NCBI GenBank assembly: GCA_973895155.1
Contig: OZ316892.1
Span: forward strand, 30,876,001-30,940,000
From: Marsupella aquatica
Lineage: Eukaryota > Marchantiophyta
Direction of reading: 5' to 3'
DNA length: 64,000 nt
Shown here: positions 1 through 10,781 of the stretch, piece after piece
Layout of the letters: each line of letters begins with the position of its first letter
Position numbering within the stretch: position 1 is the first letter of the stretch
Program-made: the position numbers and the translations under genes
The notes under the pieces: generated by a model
The model's input: only the letters and a program-made list of their open reading frames with translations
Databases searched by the model: none
What the model was told of the DNA's origin: nothing

Positions 1-19
1 TCTACAATAACTTTGATAG

Positions 20-178
20 TGTTATAAGGGACAAAACCCTAACCCTACTTACCCTAGAACATAGGAGGTTACATAACCGCCATACCATGTACTACATAGG
101 GAGAGATTTCCACTCCCACAATGCAATGAAGGAAGTGAGCTTGCTGGTGTATTGAATGTCCATGATTAATCCATATCA
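20..178 (+). repeat. Copia-1 5' LTR (159 bp)
   Basis: Direct repeat of 10618-10776, TG..CA ended, with GATAG immediately upstream at 15-19. It differs from the 3' LTR only near its start (AACCCTAA against AACCTTAA) and at its end (CCATATCA against CCGTATCA). At 159 bp it is short for a copia LTR. It holds a small inverted repeat GGTTA-CA-TAACC. No clear TATA box is visible. Confidence 0.95.
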
Positions 179-195
179 CGTTATCAACACGACTC
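179..195 (+). promoter_or_regulatory. Copia-1 primer-binding-site candidate
   Basis: Directly after the LTR comes CGTTATCAACACGACTC. It does not begin with TGG, so it is not a site for the 3' CCA end of a tRNA. The same position in Copia-2 (minus strand, 41987 downward) reads CGTTATCAGCAC, so the motif is conserved between two separately inserted elements. A primer made from an internal tRNA segment, as known for Drosophila copia, is a possible explanation. That part is inference. Confidence 0.55.
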
Positions 196-527
196 TATCC
201 TTGGAGCACAATTCTTGATTTTTCCTTAAGCAATTGATTCAGTGAATCGATATGCACATTTCGAATTATTGATTGAACCAAGGATCAAATTTTTTTTCTC
301 AAACAACACCTTGAAGGATCAGGAGCGCAGACATCTGAACACCGAATACCCACATTGAAATTTGCTCTTTGATCAATGCGAGGAAGTTTCTTCTTCACTG
401 TTTTCTTTCCATTTGAATTTCTTAGACCTCAATGCCACAACTGATTTAAAGAATTCAGGCAGAGCATAACTCACAAATCGCTTGATATAACTCGATTTGA
501 GATCCTATCATCATAACTTCCATCACC
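196..527 (+). other. Copia-1 untranslated leader
   Basis: About 330 bases between the PBS candidate and the first gag ATG at 528. AT-rich with no ORF of note. It is longer than the Copia-2 leader (about 140 bases), with no recognisable repeat inside. Confidence 0.6.
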
Positions 528-2315
528 ATGAATTCAATAGAGAAGCTTCAATTTAAGGCTCTAACTATTGATGGTGCCAATTATTTCTCCTGGTCACTTG
601 ATGTCGAAGCATATCTTTACTCAAAAGACCTATAGGACGCTATTTTAACCGATGCAGGCCTAACATTACAGCAAAAGGCGAGAGCATTAATCTTCATACG
701 CCACCACCTTGTAGAGCCACTCAAGATTCAATATCTCAATCAATACAACCCTCGAATTCTTTGGGAAGATCTCAAATCACGGTTTGATCACATGAGCCTA
801 GTCTCTCTGCCGGCCGCACGCCACGACTGGATAAATTTGCGTGTACAGGACCACACTTCTATATCAAACTACAACGGAGAACTTTTTTGCATCACCTCTC
901 AACTCGCAATCTGTGGCCACCCAATTAATGACGCCGAGCAGATTGAAAGAACCCTATCAACATTCAGTGCCAGAAATCTCATCCTTGCATCCCAATACCA
1001 AAACATGGGTTTTACAAAATATTATGAGCTAATTGCTCATATGCTTCTTGCTGAGAAGCACCAAATACTCCTACTGGAAAATGCAAAATCTTGCCCACCA
1101 GGTACAGCCGCTCCACCACCCAAACCTGAAATCAATTTCAACAGACAAAATGATAAGATCCGAGGCAAAGGACGTGGCACATTCAGGGGGAGAGGACAAC
1201 GACCATTTATCAGAGGCAGAAACCAACAAAGGGGCAGAGGCTATGGACAATTCCATAATTTGGAATACCAATCTTCTGGACATTTTTATCGAGGAAGAGG
1301 ACAACGTGGACAAGGTAATGGATACAGAGGCAGAGGCCGTAGCGGAGGCCGTGGCCGAGGACCTAATAGTTGGACCAGAGAGAACGAAAATCTGACTGAA
1401 TGTTTCAGGTGCGGCACAAAGAGTCACCTACAGAAAAATTGCCGATCTCCTGCCCACCTGGTCCAACTTTATAAACAAAGCATGGAATTACCTAGTAATG
1501 AAGCCCATGGAAACTATATGGAAACTACAGATGATATTGAGGGATATGCACCAGAAGTACATACTGCCCAATTAGGAGCTAATCCCTCTATGCTCGACGA
1601 TCATCACAACTGTATTGTCGATAGCGGCACATCTCATTCCATCCTATGCCATAAAGATTATTTCCTACGTATCACTCCATCCCACAGATCCATGACAACC
1701 ATAACTGGACCTAATCATATAGAGGAAGGTTATGGTCCAGCACAAGTCAGATTCCCCAAGGGCACAATTCTCCACATAGACTCCGCCATTTATGCTCCGC
1801 GGGCTACTCGAAACCTGATAAGTTTCAGTGATATACGCGCCAATAAATTCCACATTCATACAGAGACATGTGGCAACCGTGAGGTCCTACATATCCTAGA
1901 AAATACCACATCAGGGAGATTAGTGCGAGAGATACTCCCCGTATATCCCCCAGGACTCTACATCACCCGAATCTATTCATATCATGCTACAAGTACTTCA
2001 CTGACTTTAACACAAATATGGCATAATTGCCTTGGACATCCTGGTACAAGTATGTACCACAATATACTGAAGGCTACCATGGGCATACCTAAAGGCGTTC
2101 ACCCATCTGCTACCAGCAAACCCTGCCTCGCATGCTCACAAGGAAAAATGGTTACCCGTCCCTCACCATCCAAGACAATACATCAGATACCACAATTTTT
2201 GGAGAGAATACACGCTGATGTCTGTGGCCCTATTGACCCTCCTTCTGGCCCATTCCGATATTTCCTAGTTATCATGATGCCTCTACTAAGTGGTCTCCCT
2301 GCTCTCTACCCGTAA
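528..2315 (+). pseudogene. Copia-1 gag, protease and N-terminal integrase (broken)
   Basis: Coding frame of the copia capsid protein, aspartic protease and start of integrase, beginning at ATG 528 (MNSIEKLQF). A TAG at 633-635 replaces an expected Trp codon. The frame then stays open to 2313. Gag ends in a long RG/RGG-rich RNA-binding stretch (about 1160-1370) and one CX2CX4HX4C knuckle (1402-1443). The protease motif DSGTSHS lies near 1618-1640. The integrase zinc-binding part (WHNCLGHP, then CLAC) lies at about 2012-2150, and the first catalytic Asp (ADVCGP) near 2213. Two indels between about 2275 and 2300 push the reading frame out, so the integrase core is separated from gag. Copia-2 encodes the same domains in one frame, which is how the breaks were placed. 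Confidence 0.9.
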
Positions 2316-3290
2316 CCTGGTCTTCCCACGAATATTATCGCATATATTGAAATTAAAATACCAATTCCCAGAGAGTCCCATCAAAACCATTAGAGTTGAT
2401 AACGCGGGGGAATTTACCTCCAAAACTTTTGATACACTCTGTGAAACTGCAGGTATCAATACAGAATATCCGGTTCCACATGTTCACTTTCAGAATGGTC
2501 TTGCAGAATCCATAATCAAACGAATACAGATGGTGGCCAGACCTCTCTTGATGCAGTCAAATTTACCAGCATCAGCTTGGGGCCATGCGGTCCTGCATGC
2601 AGCTGCCCTTATTCAACTGAGACCGTCCTCATTTAATACACAGACCCCACATTTTCTAGCATATGGATTACCACCAAACATCACACATCTACGAATTTTT
2701 GGCTGCCTGGTACTTGTCCCAATTTTAGGTCCCAAGAGAACTAAAATGGGACCTTAGAGACAGTGCGGTATCTATGTGGGCTTTGACTCACGCTCTATTA
2801 TAAGATATTTGGAACCTTCCACAGCAGATGTTTTTAAAGCACGGTTCCAAGACTGCCATTTCTTTGAAGACGATTTTCCAACCCTTACAGAAGATCCCAA
2901 GAGAAATGGCGATGTACCAGTGAAAGACTTACAATGGTTGTCTCCTCGCCTGCTTACAGAGGACCACTGAACTAAAGAAACAGATCTGGAAGTACAACGT
3001 GTTCTCCACTTACAACAAATGCTTATGAAACTTCCCGATGCATTCAACGATGCAGCCACTGTCACTCGCTCACACATCGAAGCAGCCAACATACCAGCTC
3101 AAATTTCTCGGCAGCCTACACCAGCCACTCACGCTGCACCCAAGGCCAAAAGAGGATGCCCACTGGGATCCAAGGACTCTCATCCAAGACAGTCCCGCAC
3201 GAGTGTAGCTCGTCCATCTCCATAGAACCATCTTCACAAGGACCAGCCGATAATGAGGAGATCACAATTAATTACGTACATATCGGGAAG
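2290..3290 (+). pseudogene. Copia-1 integrase core and C-terminal region (broken, interrupted)
   Basis: Continuation of the polyprotein after the integrase frameshifts. The second catalytic Asp (VDNAGEF, about 2395) and the Glu (NGLAES, about 2503) of the DDE core are present, followed by the copia integrase C-terminal block (FGCLVLVP, then IYVGFDS). In-frame stops are TAG 2755, TGA 2968 and TAG 3223, and another frameshift lies between about 3226 and 3255. The reading frame then runs into the ATAAT target site of the inserted LTR at 3291 and resumes at 7853. The tail before RT is a low-complexity linker (PKAKRG..GSKDS) that Copia-2 shares. Confidence 0.85.
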
Positions 3291-3295
3291 ATAAT
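3291..3295 (+). repeat. Target-site duplication ATAAT of the LTR nested in Copia-1
   Basis: ATAAT at 3291-3295 recurs at 7848-7852 and exactly brackets a segment that begins TGTGGTGC and ends GCATCACA. Removing the segment and one ATAAT brings the Copia-1 integrase/RT linker back together. Confidence 0.85.
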
Positions 3296-4308
3296 TGTGG
3301 TGCGTCCCATGGCTCCCTAAACCCAAGAAACCCCCCAGCTCAAGCCGATTCCCGTAGGTTTCGTGCTTGGCGAGGCCATTTCCGCGGCTTAGTGGCATGG
3401 GACGCTGCTAACCTTCTACTACTACTATTAAAATTTTACACACATATACTGGACAGATCCTTCATCGGGTCATGAGATACGTAGCCGGCCTAATCTAGGC
3501 CTTTCCCTGTCTTCCCCTCCGTCTTCTTAGGTATGTTTGGATTCCGCCGCCGGAATGATCCCCAATAGGCTTGGTTAAGCCGCTAAGACCTCTCTCAGCT
3601 CGACACATCCAACTCTCACTCCCCTGCTTACTTTCCTTCCCTTTGGTTGATGTGGGCACTCTTCACAGAAGTTAATGCGACACACAAATAGCAAAATGAC
3701 TCATTCTGACTGAGTCATACCATGCACTTGCCATACAAACAGTACATCTCATACACAAGTTCTGCGAACTAAGCCGTGAGGCCAACTCTATTCAACTCTT
3801 AGGCATGAGGAAACATGAATATACACAAGGGTCACTGTATGACTAACCGAGAGCGTCTCGTACTACTTGATCCCAGCCCGGCTGGTGCAAACTAAAAACT
3901 TGCTAAAGAAGAGGCCCTGAGCTCCCCGCTGCCCAGGTACTTATCCTGGCAGTGGATCCGCCATTCTTTGCATCGTAAGCCTAATCTACTTAACAATAAT
4001 CTACTTGCCCGAATCTACCTATGTACAGCAAGGCAGGAGCACAAGTGTTGCTCCTACCAGTGGGACCGCAATCCCACTAAGCTAAGTGTCAGGGCCGCTC
4101 CTGGTCCTGATCCTAATCCTAAACTTGGAGATCAGCGCCCGCCCTGCCCACTCACGCCTCCTCCCTCCACGTCCGCCCTCCCTAAAAGGAACGGCGCCCT
4201 TGCACCGTCACGACACCGGTGGTGGATCCTTAATGGACGCCCCCAACGCTTCCTCCTCAGCCATTGCCGTAGGCTCATTCTCTGACAGATTACCTGCCCT
4301 TGACTGAG
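3296..4308 (-). other. Non-coding 3' part of the solo giant LTR
   Basis: About 1 kb downstream (minus strand) of the accessory gene's stop codon, up to the LTR end. By analogy with the Gypsy-1 LTR this would hold the promoter and R/U5. I could not pick out a convincing TATA box or polyadenylation signal. Small plus-strand ORFs here have no recognisable content. Confidence 0.5.
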
Positions 4309-7300
4309 TCAACTCTCCATCGGCCTGACTGGGTCCACCATCGGCGTCGGCATCGGTACGGCCTCAGCCTCGGCTACGGTCTCCCCGGCCTGCTCAAGAG
4401 GCGGATCTGGAATACCGGCCTCATTACTGAGTAGTTCATCTTGGGCCGCACCACCCCCACCTGTGATGATAGCGGGATCTATTGCCGTATTCATGCCGGA
4501 GGATGGTGCTGGTTCTACCTCTTTGGTCACCACGGCTTGTGGAGTCGGATTACTCCTTGACCCTGAAGGTTTCCGCTTTTTCTTCTTTTCTGGTTCGGCA
4601 GCTGGTCCCTTCCCCTTCCCACTTACTTCCGGCACTGGTGCAGTTGGCGCGGCTTTTTCTTCGGCCAATACCACTCCTGGTAACTTGGTTGCCCCAATTG
4701 GAGTTGGGCCTGATGAAGACAAGCACTTAAATACTGCGGCTTGTTTCTTCAGCCGCTCTGTTTGGTTGTCGGCCCGCCGCTGGAGGTTCTCCATCTTCCT
4801 CGTGATTTCCTCCAACTCCTCCTGGGTCTCATCCAGGTCCTTGCGTGCCTCCTCTAGTTCCTTCTGGGCTTCCTCCCGTTCTTGTTTCAAGGTAGTCCTC
4901 TCCTCCTGGGTTGCTCTTAGCTCCTTGTCGAGCTCTGCAATGATGACAGACTCCATCTGGTTCATCTTGGCGTAAGTCTGTTCGAGCATCTCGTCCTTCT
5001 CCCTTAGGTCGGCCTTGAAGCTGGCCGTCAGGGACGCAAGCTCCTGCTGCAGCGCCATAATCCCTTGATAGGATTTCCCTAACTCGGCCTCCTTCTGCTC
5101 AAGGGCTCCGCGGATTTTCTCGAGCTCCCCCTTCAACGCCCATTCCTTTCTTTGGGTCTCCGCCATGGCCCGGCTGTTGGCTGTTATGTGGGCCTCCTCT
5201 GTATTCTTCAGCTCTTGCTTCCACTTCTCCCTCTCTTTGATCGTGTCGGCCAACTCTCCCTGCGTCTGAGTCAGTTTATCCTTGATATTCTGATTATCAG
5301 CCTGCGCGGTGTCCAACTGCCCCTGCATGATGTTCAGCTCATGTCGTTTAATCCGCAGTTCATCTTGGGCTTTCTTGGCCGCCCTTAGATCTTCAATCTC
5401 GGCTTCCATCCTCCTAAGCCGCCAAATGACCTCGTCCTTCTTGCTTCTCTCTAAAGCCACCGCTTCTTCTAATTGGTGCTTCTCCAACTGCTCCTTATGG
5501 AAAAAGGGTCCTACTTCCAACTCCTCTCCAAAGATGTCGAGCGCAAGTTCCCCACACATCTCACCATACTCCATGGCTCTATTCTTAGCGTAGGTGGAGT
5601 AAGTAGAAGTGATCGGCATCGCCCATCGCGGCCTCTGCTCCCAAGCCGTCTTGCAGATCTCTTCAATCGTGGCTAGAGGTTTGCTTCCTTTTTTGGCTAG
5701 CCGCCTGATGTCCTCCGGCCAATCTCCTCCTGGTAAATCCTTTTCCCTAGCCAGGGCTGCCTCCTCTTCCTGCTTGATTTGCTCCTGAAATTCCTGCACC
5801 GTCTGTTTTATGCCGTCGAAGCTCGGGGGAGCAACATTTGGTGGGGGAGACTCAGGGCTACTCTGCTGGTTGGGGTCCCCTTGCACTACCCTTGGAAGTG
5901 TGGGGACAAACCGGCCACATGTCCTTACTCCTGGGATGTGATGGTCCGACCCATAGCCGGAATTATCATGGCTGCAGTCCTCCACTGCCTCCTCTACTTC
6001 TTGGCCGTCCGGCTTCTCCCTCTCCTCTTCGTCGGTAGGAGCTTCAGGCAATTCTGCCTCAGATTCGGAGCTTGAGATTCCCACATACATTCGAACACCT
6101 GGCTTGGATTCAGGCCTAATTTTCTCCTTGTCTCCAGCAAAGGGGTTTTCTCTTGTGAGCCGGTGTAGGCCTACCTCTGTAGTAGTGTCCTGCATTGTTG
6201 CCGTTGCCGTTGTTGTTGCCGATGCCGATTTCTTTTCTTTCTCCAGTAGTTTCAGCAGACTCTGCATGCCTGGTTGCTGCATCGGCAAGTCCTCCTTCCT
6301 GGGCCTAAACACCTGCTCGATCGTAGGGCTAATAGGTGGTTGAGGCTTCTCAGCCAACGGCCTCGGCGTTGGAGCTTCCTCGGGTGCCCTTACCTGCAGG
6401 GGAAGTACCGGGGCAAAAGTCTGACCTCTGGCATACCGGCACAACAGCGGCATGTGATAGCCAAGCCGCGACACGCTCCCCATGCCGATTACCTGCTGCT
6501 CCTCCTTTAAGATCTTCTTCAATTGGTTGAGAAGGTACCCGTTGTAGTCCCGGCTTGGGTCTGGCCTTTCTGCCAGATAGACCTGTGCCTTGCCGATCTC
6601 TGCCCTCGGCAAGTTACAATGCATGGTCACCCGCAAGAAGTCGATCATCTCTCCTATGTGCGGGTTGGTGCAGGTGTTCCGGAAGAAGCCATTCTTCGTT
6701 GATGGCCCGGGGAACGACCGGAACTCCTTGTCAGGCAAGGTCTTCCTGGTATCAACTTTGGTCTTATTGCCTATCGGCAAGCCAAACACTTCGGCAATTA
6801 CCTTGGGAGTAAGATAGAAATCCTTCCCATATATCCTCGTGCAATTGGTCTCGGGTTCCCATGACCCCACGAATTCTAATAGGTCTGACTCTGATACCTC
6901 CGGCTTCAGCCATGGTAATCTTACAAAGGCCTCTAAGCCGGATCCGGCCATGAAGAAGTTGGTACTTCTTGGTCTGCATGGCCGTGAAGCATGCATCCTC
7001 CTCCCGTGCAAAATGTAGTTGCACCTCCACCGGTAGGGTTGCCGCCCAGCCCTTCCAGGTGTCATCCCTGGTTGGAATGGCCTTGATGGGATCGACCTCC
7101 TCCTCTTCGGCTTCTCCCTGCCTCCTGCTCTGTTGCTCGGCTGGCTTCTTTGGTGCCGCCGACCTCGTTCTTTTTGCCGGGGTGGCTTCATCGTTGACGG
7201 CTCCCTTCCTCTTCATCTCTGCTGCCGTGGAGGTTTCTCCTAGCACTGTTGCCTGGGTCCACCTTTCCGTGCTACCCTTTAATTCCCAGTGTATGTCGTT

Positions 7301-7732
7301 GCAGTTCTTGATGGCCTCTCGGATGCCGACGACGCTGTCTTTGCAAAACAGAAGATCGTCGAGTTGATTGGAAGTAGGCGTCCATAGGAACTTGTCCTTG
7401 ATGAGTTCGCCTCCTAAGAAAGCCGTCTTCTGCAGCTCCCACAATCGAGCGAGCTCCTGCCGTTCTCGAGCTGCCCTTTCTGATTCCTCGTCCTCGTAAG
7501 TCTTGATGTACTCAGTTGCCCGTTCGAACAGGCATCCCCAGAAATGTGCCGCTTGATTGACGTTGCTCATACCCTCCTTAGGTCGATCATCGGTATCTAC
7601 TCTCTCCCCGAGTGCTTGCTTAAGCAGCTGACAGTAGTTGGCCTCCCGTAGTCGTCTGCCTAGTTTGTGCTCGCAAATGAGCCACCATCTCCTGCAAGCG
7701 CTCCTTACCCCCGGCCTCGGCCCGGGTTCCAT
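4309..7732 (-). pseudogene. LTR-encoded accessory protein, family A (frameshifted; about 1,140 codons)
   Basis: Starts at ATG 7730-7732, about 115 bases inside the LTR, and ends at TGA 4309. It is split by one frameshift at about 6952-6960, where the two overlapping frames meet. Visible order: an N-terminal helical region with FWGCLFE; a basic patch PAKRTRSA; then after the shift a ~180-residue domain (FVRLPWLK.., FYLTPKVIAEVFGLP, ..CTNPHIGEMIDFLRVTMH); an acidic/Pro-rich linker; a coiled coil of about 260 residues rich in E/K/Q; and a second basic patch KKKKRKP. The middle domain aligns by eye with the accessory proteins of Gypsy-1 and Gypsy-2 and resembles plant 'putative transposon protein'/ATHILA ORF-1-type domains. 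Function is unknown; the basic patches suggest a nuclear location (inference). Confidence 0.75.
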
Positions 7733-7852
7733 GGTTGCCCCTAATGGTTTATATTTTCCTTGTTTTGTCCCTATACTAAGGTGTTCCTAGGGTGCCTTCC
7801 TGCTTTACCCACTTAACTGGCCGAGTGATTCCTGTCTAGGCATCACAATAAT

Positions 7853-9700
7853 GCAGCGTGATACAATCCGAGTTGATGATATCTTTGCATTCCAGATTTC
7901 CGAGGACATTATCAATACAACTCCTGATCCCCTAACCATTGCTGAGGCCCGAACTTGCCCGGATTGGCCACAATGGGAGCTAGCTATCAATTCAGAACTG
8001 GACTCCCTAATCAGACGAAAAGTTTTTGGGCCCATCATTCCTGCACCTGCCGGACTTCATCTTACAGGATACAGATTTATTTTTGTTAGAAAACAAAATG
8101 CGAAAGGAGAAGTTATCAGACATAAAGCGCGCCTAGTCGCGAAGGGCTATACCCAGATCCCCGGCCGGGACTTTGATCAAACATACTCTCCTGTCATGGA
8201 TTCCATCACATATAGATATCTTATTGCATATGCTCTTATCCACAAACTAGTAATGCATATTTTAGATGTGATTACTGCCTATCTATATGGTATCCTTGAT
8301 ACCAAAATTTATATGAAGGCACCCCCGGAACTCATCAAGCGATTGATGTTTCACATTGAGGGGGAGAAAACCGGTAAACTAAGCCCAGGTCTACAACCTG
8401 GAGTATAGCAAACTTGTCCTATAGGCAATTTGACTTCAGTGACAACTGAGACTGGACCTTTAGTCCCAACCACACAAGATGTGCTGCACACATCCGCTCA
8501 GAGGAAACGAATGTCTTCCTCACAGGTTACCCCTGTTACACAAACAAAGAAAGTTAAAAGAGAACTTGCAGTTCAGGTACTTCGCTCTCTATATGGTTTA
8601 AAATAGAGTGGGCGGACCTGGTATAAACGCTTCAAAGCTGAAATGATTGCACTGAATTTTATTACTGACGATATTGCCCCTTGCCTATTTCTCAAACAGG
8701 ACGGAAATGAATTTGTCATTATAGCAATTTATGTTGACGACATCAATATTTTTGGCAAAGCAAAAATTACAGCTGATACAATAGACATCCTGAAGAAGAT
8801 ATTCGAGATGCGGGACATAGGTAAACCCACCTATTGCTTGGGCTTACAGTTTAATCACTTGCATCATGGCATACTCATTACTCAATCTACCTATACTGAG
8901 AAAGTATTAAAATAGTTTAACATGGAGACTGCTTACCCTGTTAGCACTCCTATGGATTTGAGATCCTCAGATCCTGCAAAGGATACATTCAGGAAATGGA
9001 CTGCACCAGAAGCCATTCTTGGCCCAGAAAAGCCTTACCTCTCAGCAATCGGGGCTCTCATGTACCTGGCTACACAGTCCCGTCCTGATATCTCTTTTGC
9101 AGTCAATCTTCTTGCACGCCATAGTGCCAAACCAACTATTCGTCACTAGAATGGCGTAAAGCAAGTATTCCGTTACCTGCGAGGAACCACAGACTGGGAC
9201 TATTCTTTCCCAAGCAGTCAGAAAATCTATTGGTGGGATATGCAGGCGCAGGATACCTTTCAGACCCTGACGATGCAAAATCCCAGACGGGATATGTTTT
9301 TCTTCAAGGAGGTACTGCTATCTCCTGGAGAAGCTGCAAACAAACATTGACAGCTACTTCGTCCAACCACGCGGAAATCATTGCCCTCTACGAAGCCACT
9401 AGGGAATGCATTTGGTGAAGAAACTTGATGGATCATATTCATACACACACAGGGAACTCTCGTTTGGATAAACCTACGATTATCTATGAAGATAATCGAC
9501 CCTGTGTCGATCAGATAGTGCAGGGTTTTATCAAAGGCGATCGTATTAAACATATAGCACCTAAATTCTTTTATACACATGAGCAGCACGGCGGACAGGT
9601 CAATGTACAGTGGATTCCTAGCAAGGAAAATCGAGCAAATTTATTTACGAAACCACTACCATCATCTCTCCACAGAGAACATACATATGGTATAGCATGA
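7853..9700 (+). pseudogene. Copia-1 reverse transcriptase and RNase H (broken)
   Basis: Rest of the copia polyprotein after the nested LTR. RT begins at about 7920 (CPDWPQWELAINSELDSL), with motifs YKARLVAKGYTQ-type, VITAYLYG and YVDD (8729-8740). RNase H follows with DAKSQTGYVF and SSNHAEIIALYEA and the conserved FTKPLP tail. Premature stops: TAG 8406, TAG 8604 (inside SLYGLK-SG), TAG 8913, TAG 9147 and TGA 9416. A frameshift near 9193-9200 separates the last part of RT from RNase H. Between the conserved PPEL block (about 8318) and LRSLYGLK (about 8580) there is an extra stretch not usual in copia RT, also present in Copia-2. Confidence 0.9.
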
Positions 9701-10604
9701 GAAGCATGACCTCACTGCTGTAGGGCATCGATAGATAAATCAGAACTGACATTATTGATGCAGCGCATTCATGAATATCTCAACATTTCTTACACACAGG
9801 CTACAGTTTCAAATATCTATAGATAACCAGCGATATACTCTACTACCATTCTGTCACTCGACATTTGACTTATGCTCATCCGCAAGCTGAATAATAGAGC
9901 CGAGCTCAGGATATATCTATAGATCAAGAATCGAGAGAGATAGACGTCAACTAGCAACCAACTCATTTTCGCACTTAATCACACATAAGCGCAACATCTT
10001 CTTACCGTCCGAGCTTTATTGATTATGACCGAGTTTTTGCACCGAGCAAACCAAGCGCAGGACGACGCCAAACTCCAGGACCCTGGGCGCACAACCGTGA
10101 ACAACGGAAGTGCAGCAATCGACCCTAACAACGACTCAATCGCCACTTCTCGACTCAACTTCTTGACTCAATAGCCATCCACATTCTACCTCAGCACTGC
10201 CGTGCAACAATATCCGATCACAGAGCAATCCCCGATTCCCCGTTCCCATCGATTGCCTCGAAGTTCAAGCTTCAGCTCACGAAGGAGACTATCGAATGTA
10301 TACCTAGTATGTAAACTTCTTTTTACACTTAGCCTTACACTCAATAGTCAATAGAACTTAGATTTACTTTTACATATACAAACTACTGCTTAAGTTTTAC
10401 ACACCCTAGTATCTTTTTTTTTGTTATAATTCTTTGATATATTTCATTTTTGGCCTTAGACCATGTAATAGTAGTGGCACTCTTCCCATGATTGAAGCAT
10501 GGTTTTAATGAGACCATACTACACTTTGGCCAAATAATAGACATATCATTACAAGGGTTAGTTTTTCCCCATACTTTTATGGTTGTTTGAAATATTTTTC
10601 ATTC
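9701..10604 (+). other. Copia-1 3' untranslated region
   Basis: About 900 bases between the end of pol and the polypurine tract, much longer than the 341 bases of Copia-2. It holds one small ORF (10025-10174, 49 codons, polar, with no recognisable motif) that I do not claim as a gene, then an AT-rich stretch. No LTR-like repeat is present. Confidence 0.5.
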
Positions 10605-10617
10605 AACCAAGGGGGAG
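10605..10617 (+). promoter_or_regulatory. Copia-1 polypurine tract
   Basis: AACCAAGGGGGAG lies directly before the 3' LTR and would prime plus-strand DNA synthesis. The identical 13-mer occurs at the same place in Copia-2 (minus strand, 36805-36817). Confidence 0.85.
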
Positions 10618-10776
10618 TGTTATAAGGGACAAAACCTTAACCCTACTTACCCTAGAACATAGGAGGTTACATAACCGCCATACCATGTACTACATAGGGA
10701 GAGATTTCCACTCCCACAATGCAATGAAGGAAGTGAGCTTGCTGGTGTATTGAATGTCCATGATTAATCCGTATCA
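10618..10776 (+). repeat. Copia-1 3' LTR (159 bp)
   Basis: Direct repeat of 20-178 with two differences, followed by the target duplication GATAG at 10777-10781. Confidence 0.95.
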
Positions 10777-10781
10777 GATAG

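Larger units (their letters stand above)
3296..7847 (-). mobile_element. Solo giant LTR (4,552 bp) of a third gypsy-like family, carrying a coding region
   Basis: The segment has TG..CA ends extended to an 8-base imperfect inverted terminus (TGTGRTGC) and a 5-bp target duplication. It shows no internal direct repeat, PBS, gag or pol. These are the marks of a solo LTR left by LTR-LTR recombination. The minus orientation is chosen because the encoded protein, and the roughly 1-kb non-coding tail after it, then match the Gypsy-1 LTR layout (leader, long ORF, about 1 kb non-coding, end in a GC-rich ..CACCACA). An alternative reading as a DNA transposon is less likely: 5-bp duplication with TG..CA ends fits retroviral integration. 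The parent family's gag-pol is not in the window. Confidence 0.7.
20..10776 (+). mobile_element. Copia-1: complete but degenerate Ty1/copia LTR retrotransposon with a nested insertion
   Basis: A full-length copia element is bounded by two 159-bp direct LTRs (20-178 and 10618-10776) that start TGTTATAAGG and end TATCA. A perfect 5-bp target duplication GATAG flanks it (15-19 and 10777-10781). Internal order is leader, gag, protease, integrase, RT, RNase H, long 3' UTR and polypurine tract, the Ty1/copia order. A 4.55-kb foreign LTR (3296-7847) splits the integrase-RT linker, so the element without it is about 6.2 kb. The LTRs differ at two of 159 positions. The coding frame carries nine premature stops and at least four frameshifts, so it cannot make its own polyprotein. 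It is related to Copia-2 in this window: same PBS-like motif, identical 13-base polypurine tract and the same RT insertion. Confidence 0.95.

Noticed and set aside
4463-4975. 170-codon plus-strand ORF
   Set aside because: It is the complement of the coiled-coil coding region on the minus strand; its Ser-rich composition comes from the opposite strand's Glu codons.
3296-7847. Reading this segment as a cut-and-paste DNA transposon with 8-bp inverted termini (TGTGRTGC)
   Set aside because: No transposase catalytic motifs, only a 5-bp duplication, TG..CA ends, and a layout matching the proven Gypsy-1 LTR make a solo LTR the better reading.
10025-10174. 49-codon ORF in the Copia-1 3' UTR
   Set aside because: Short, polar and without a counterpart in Copia-2.
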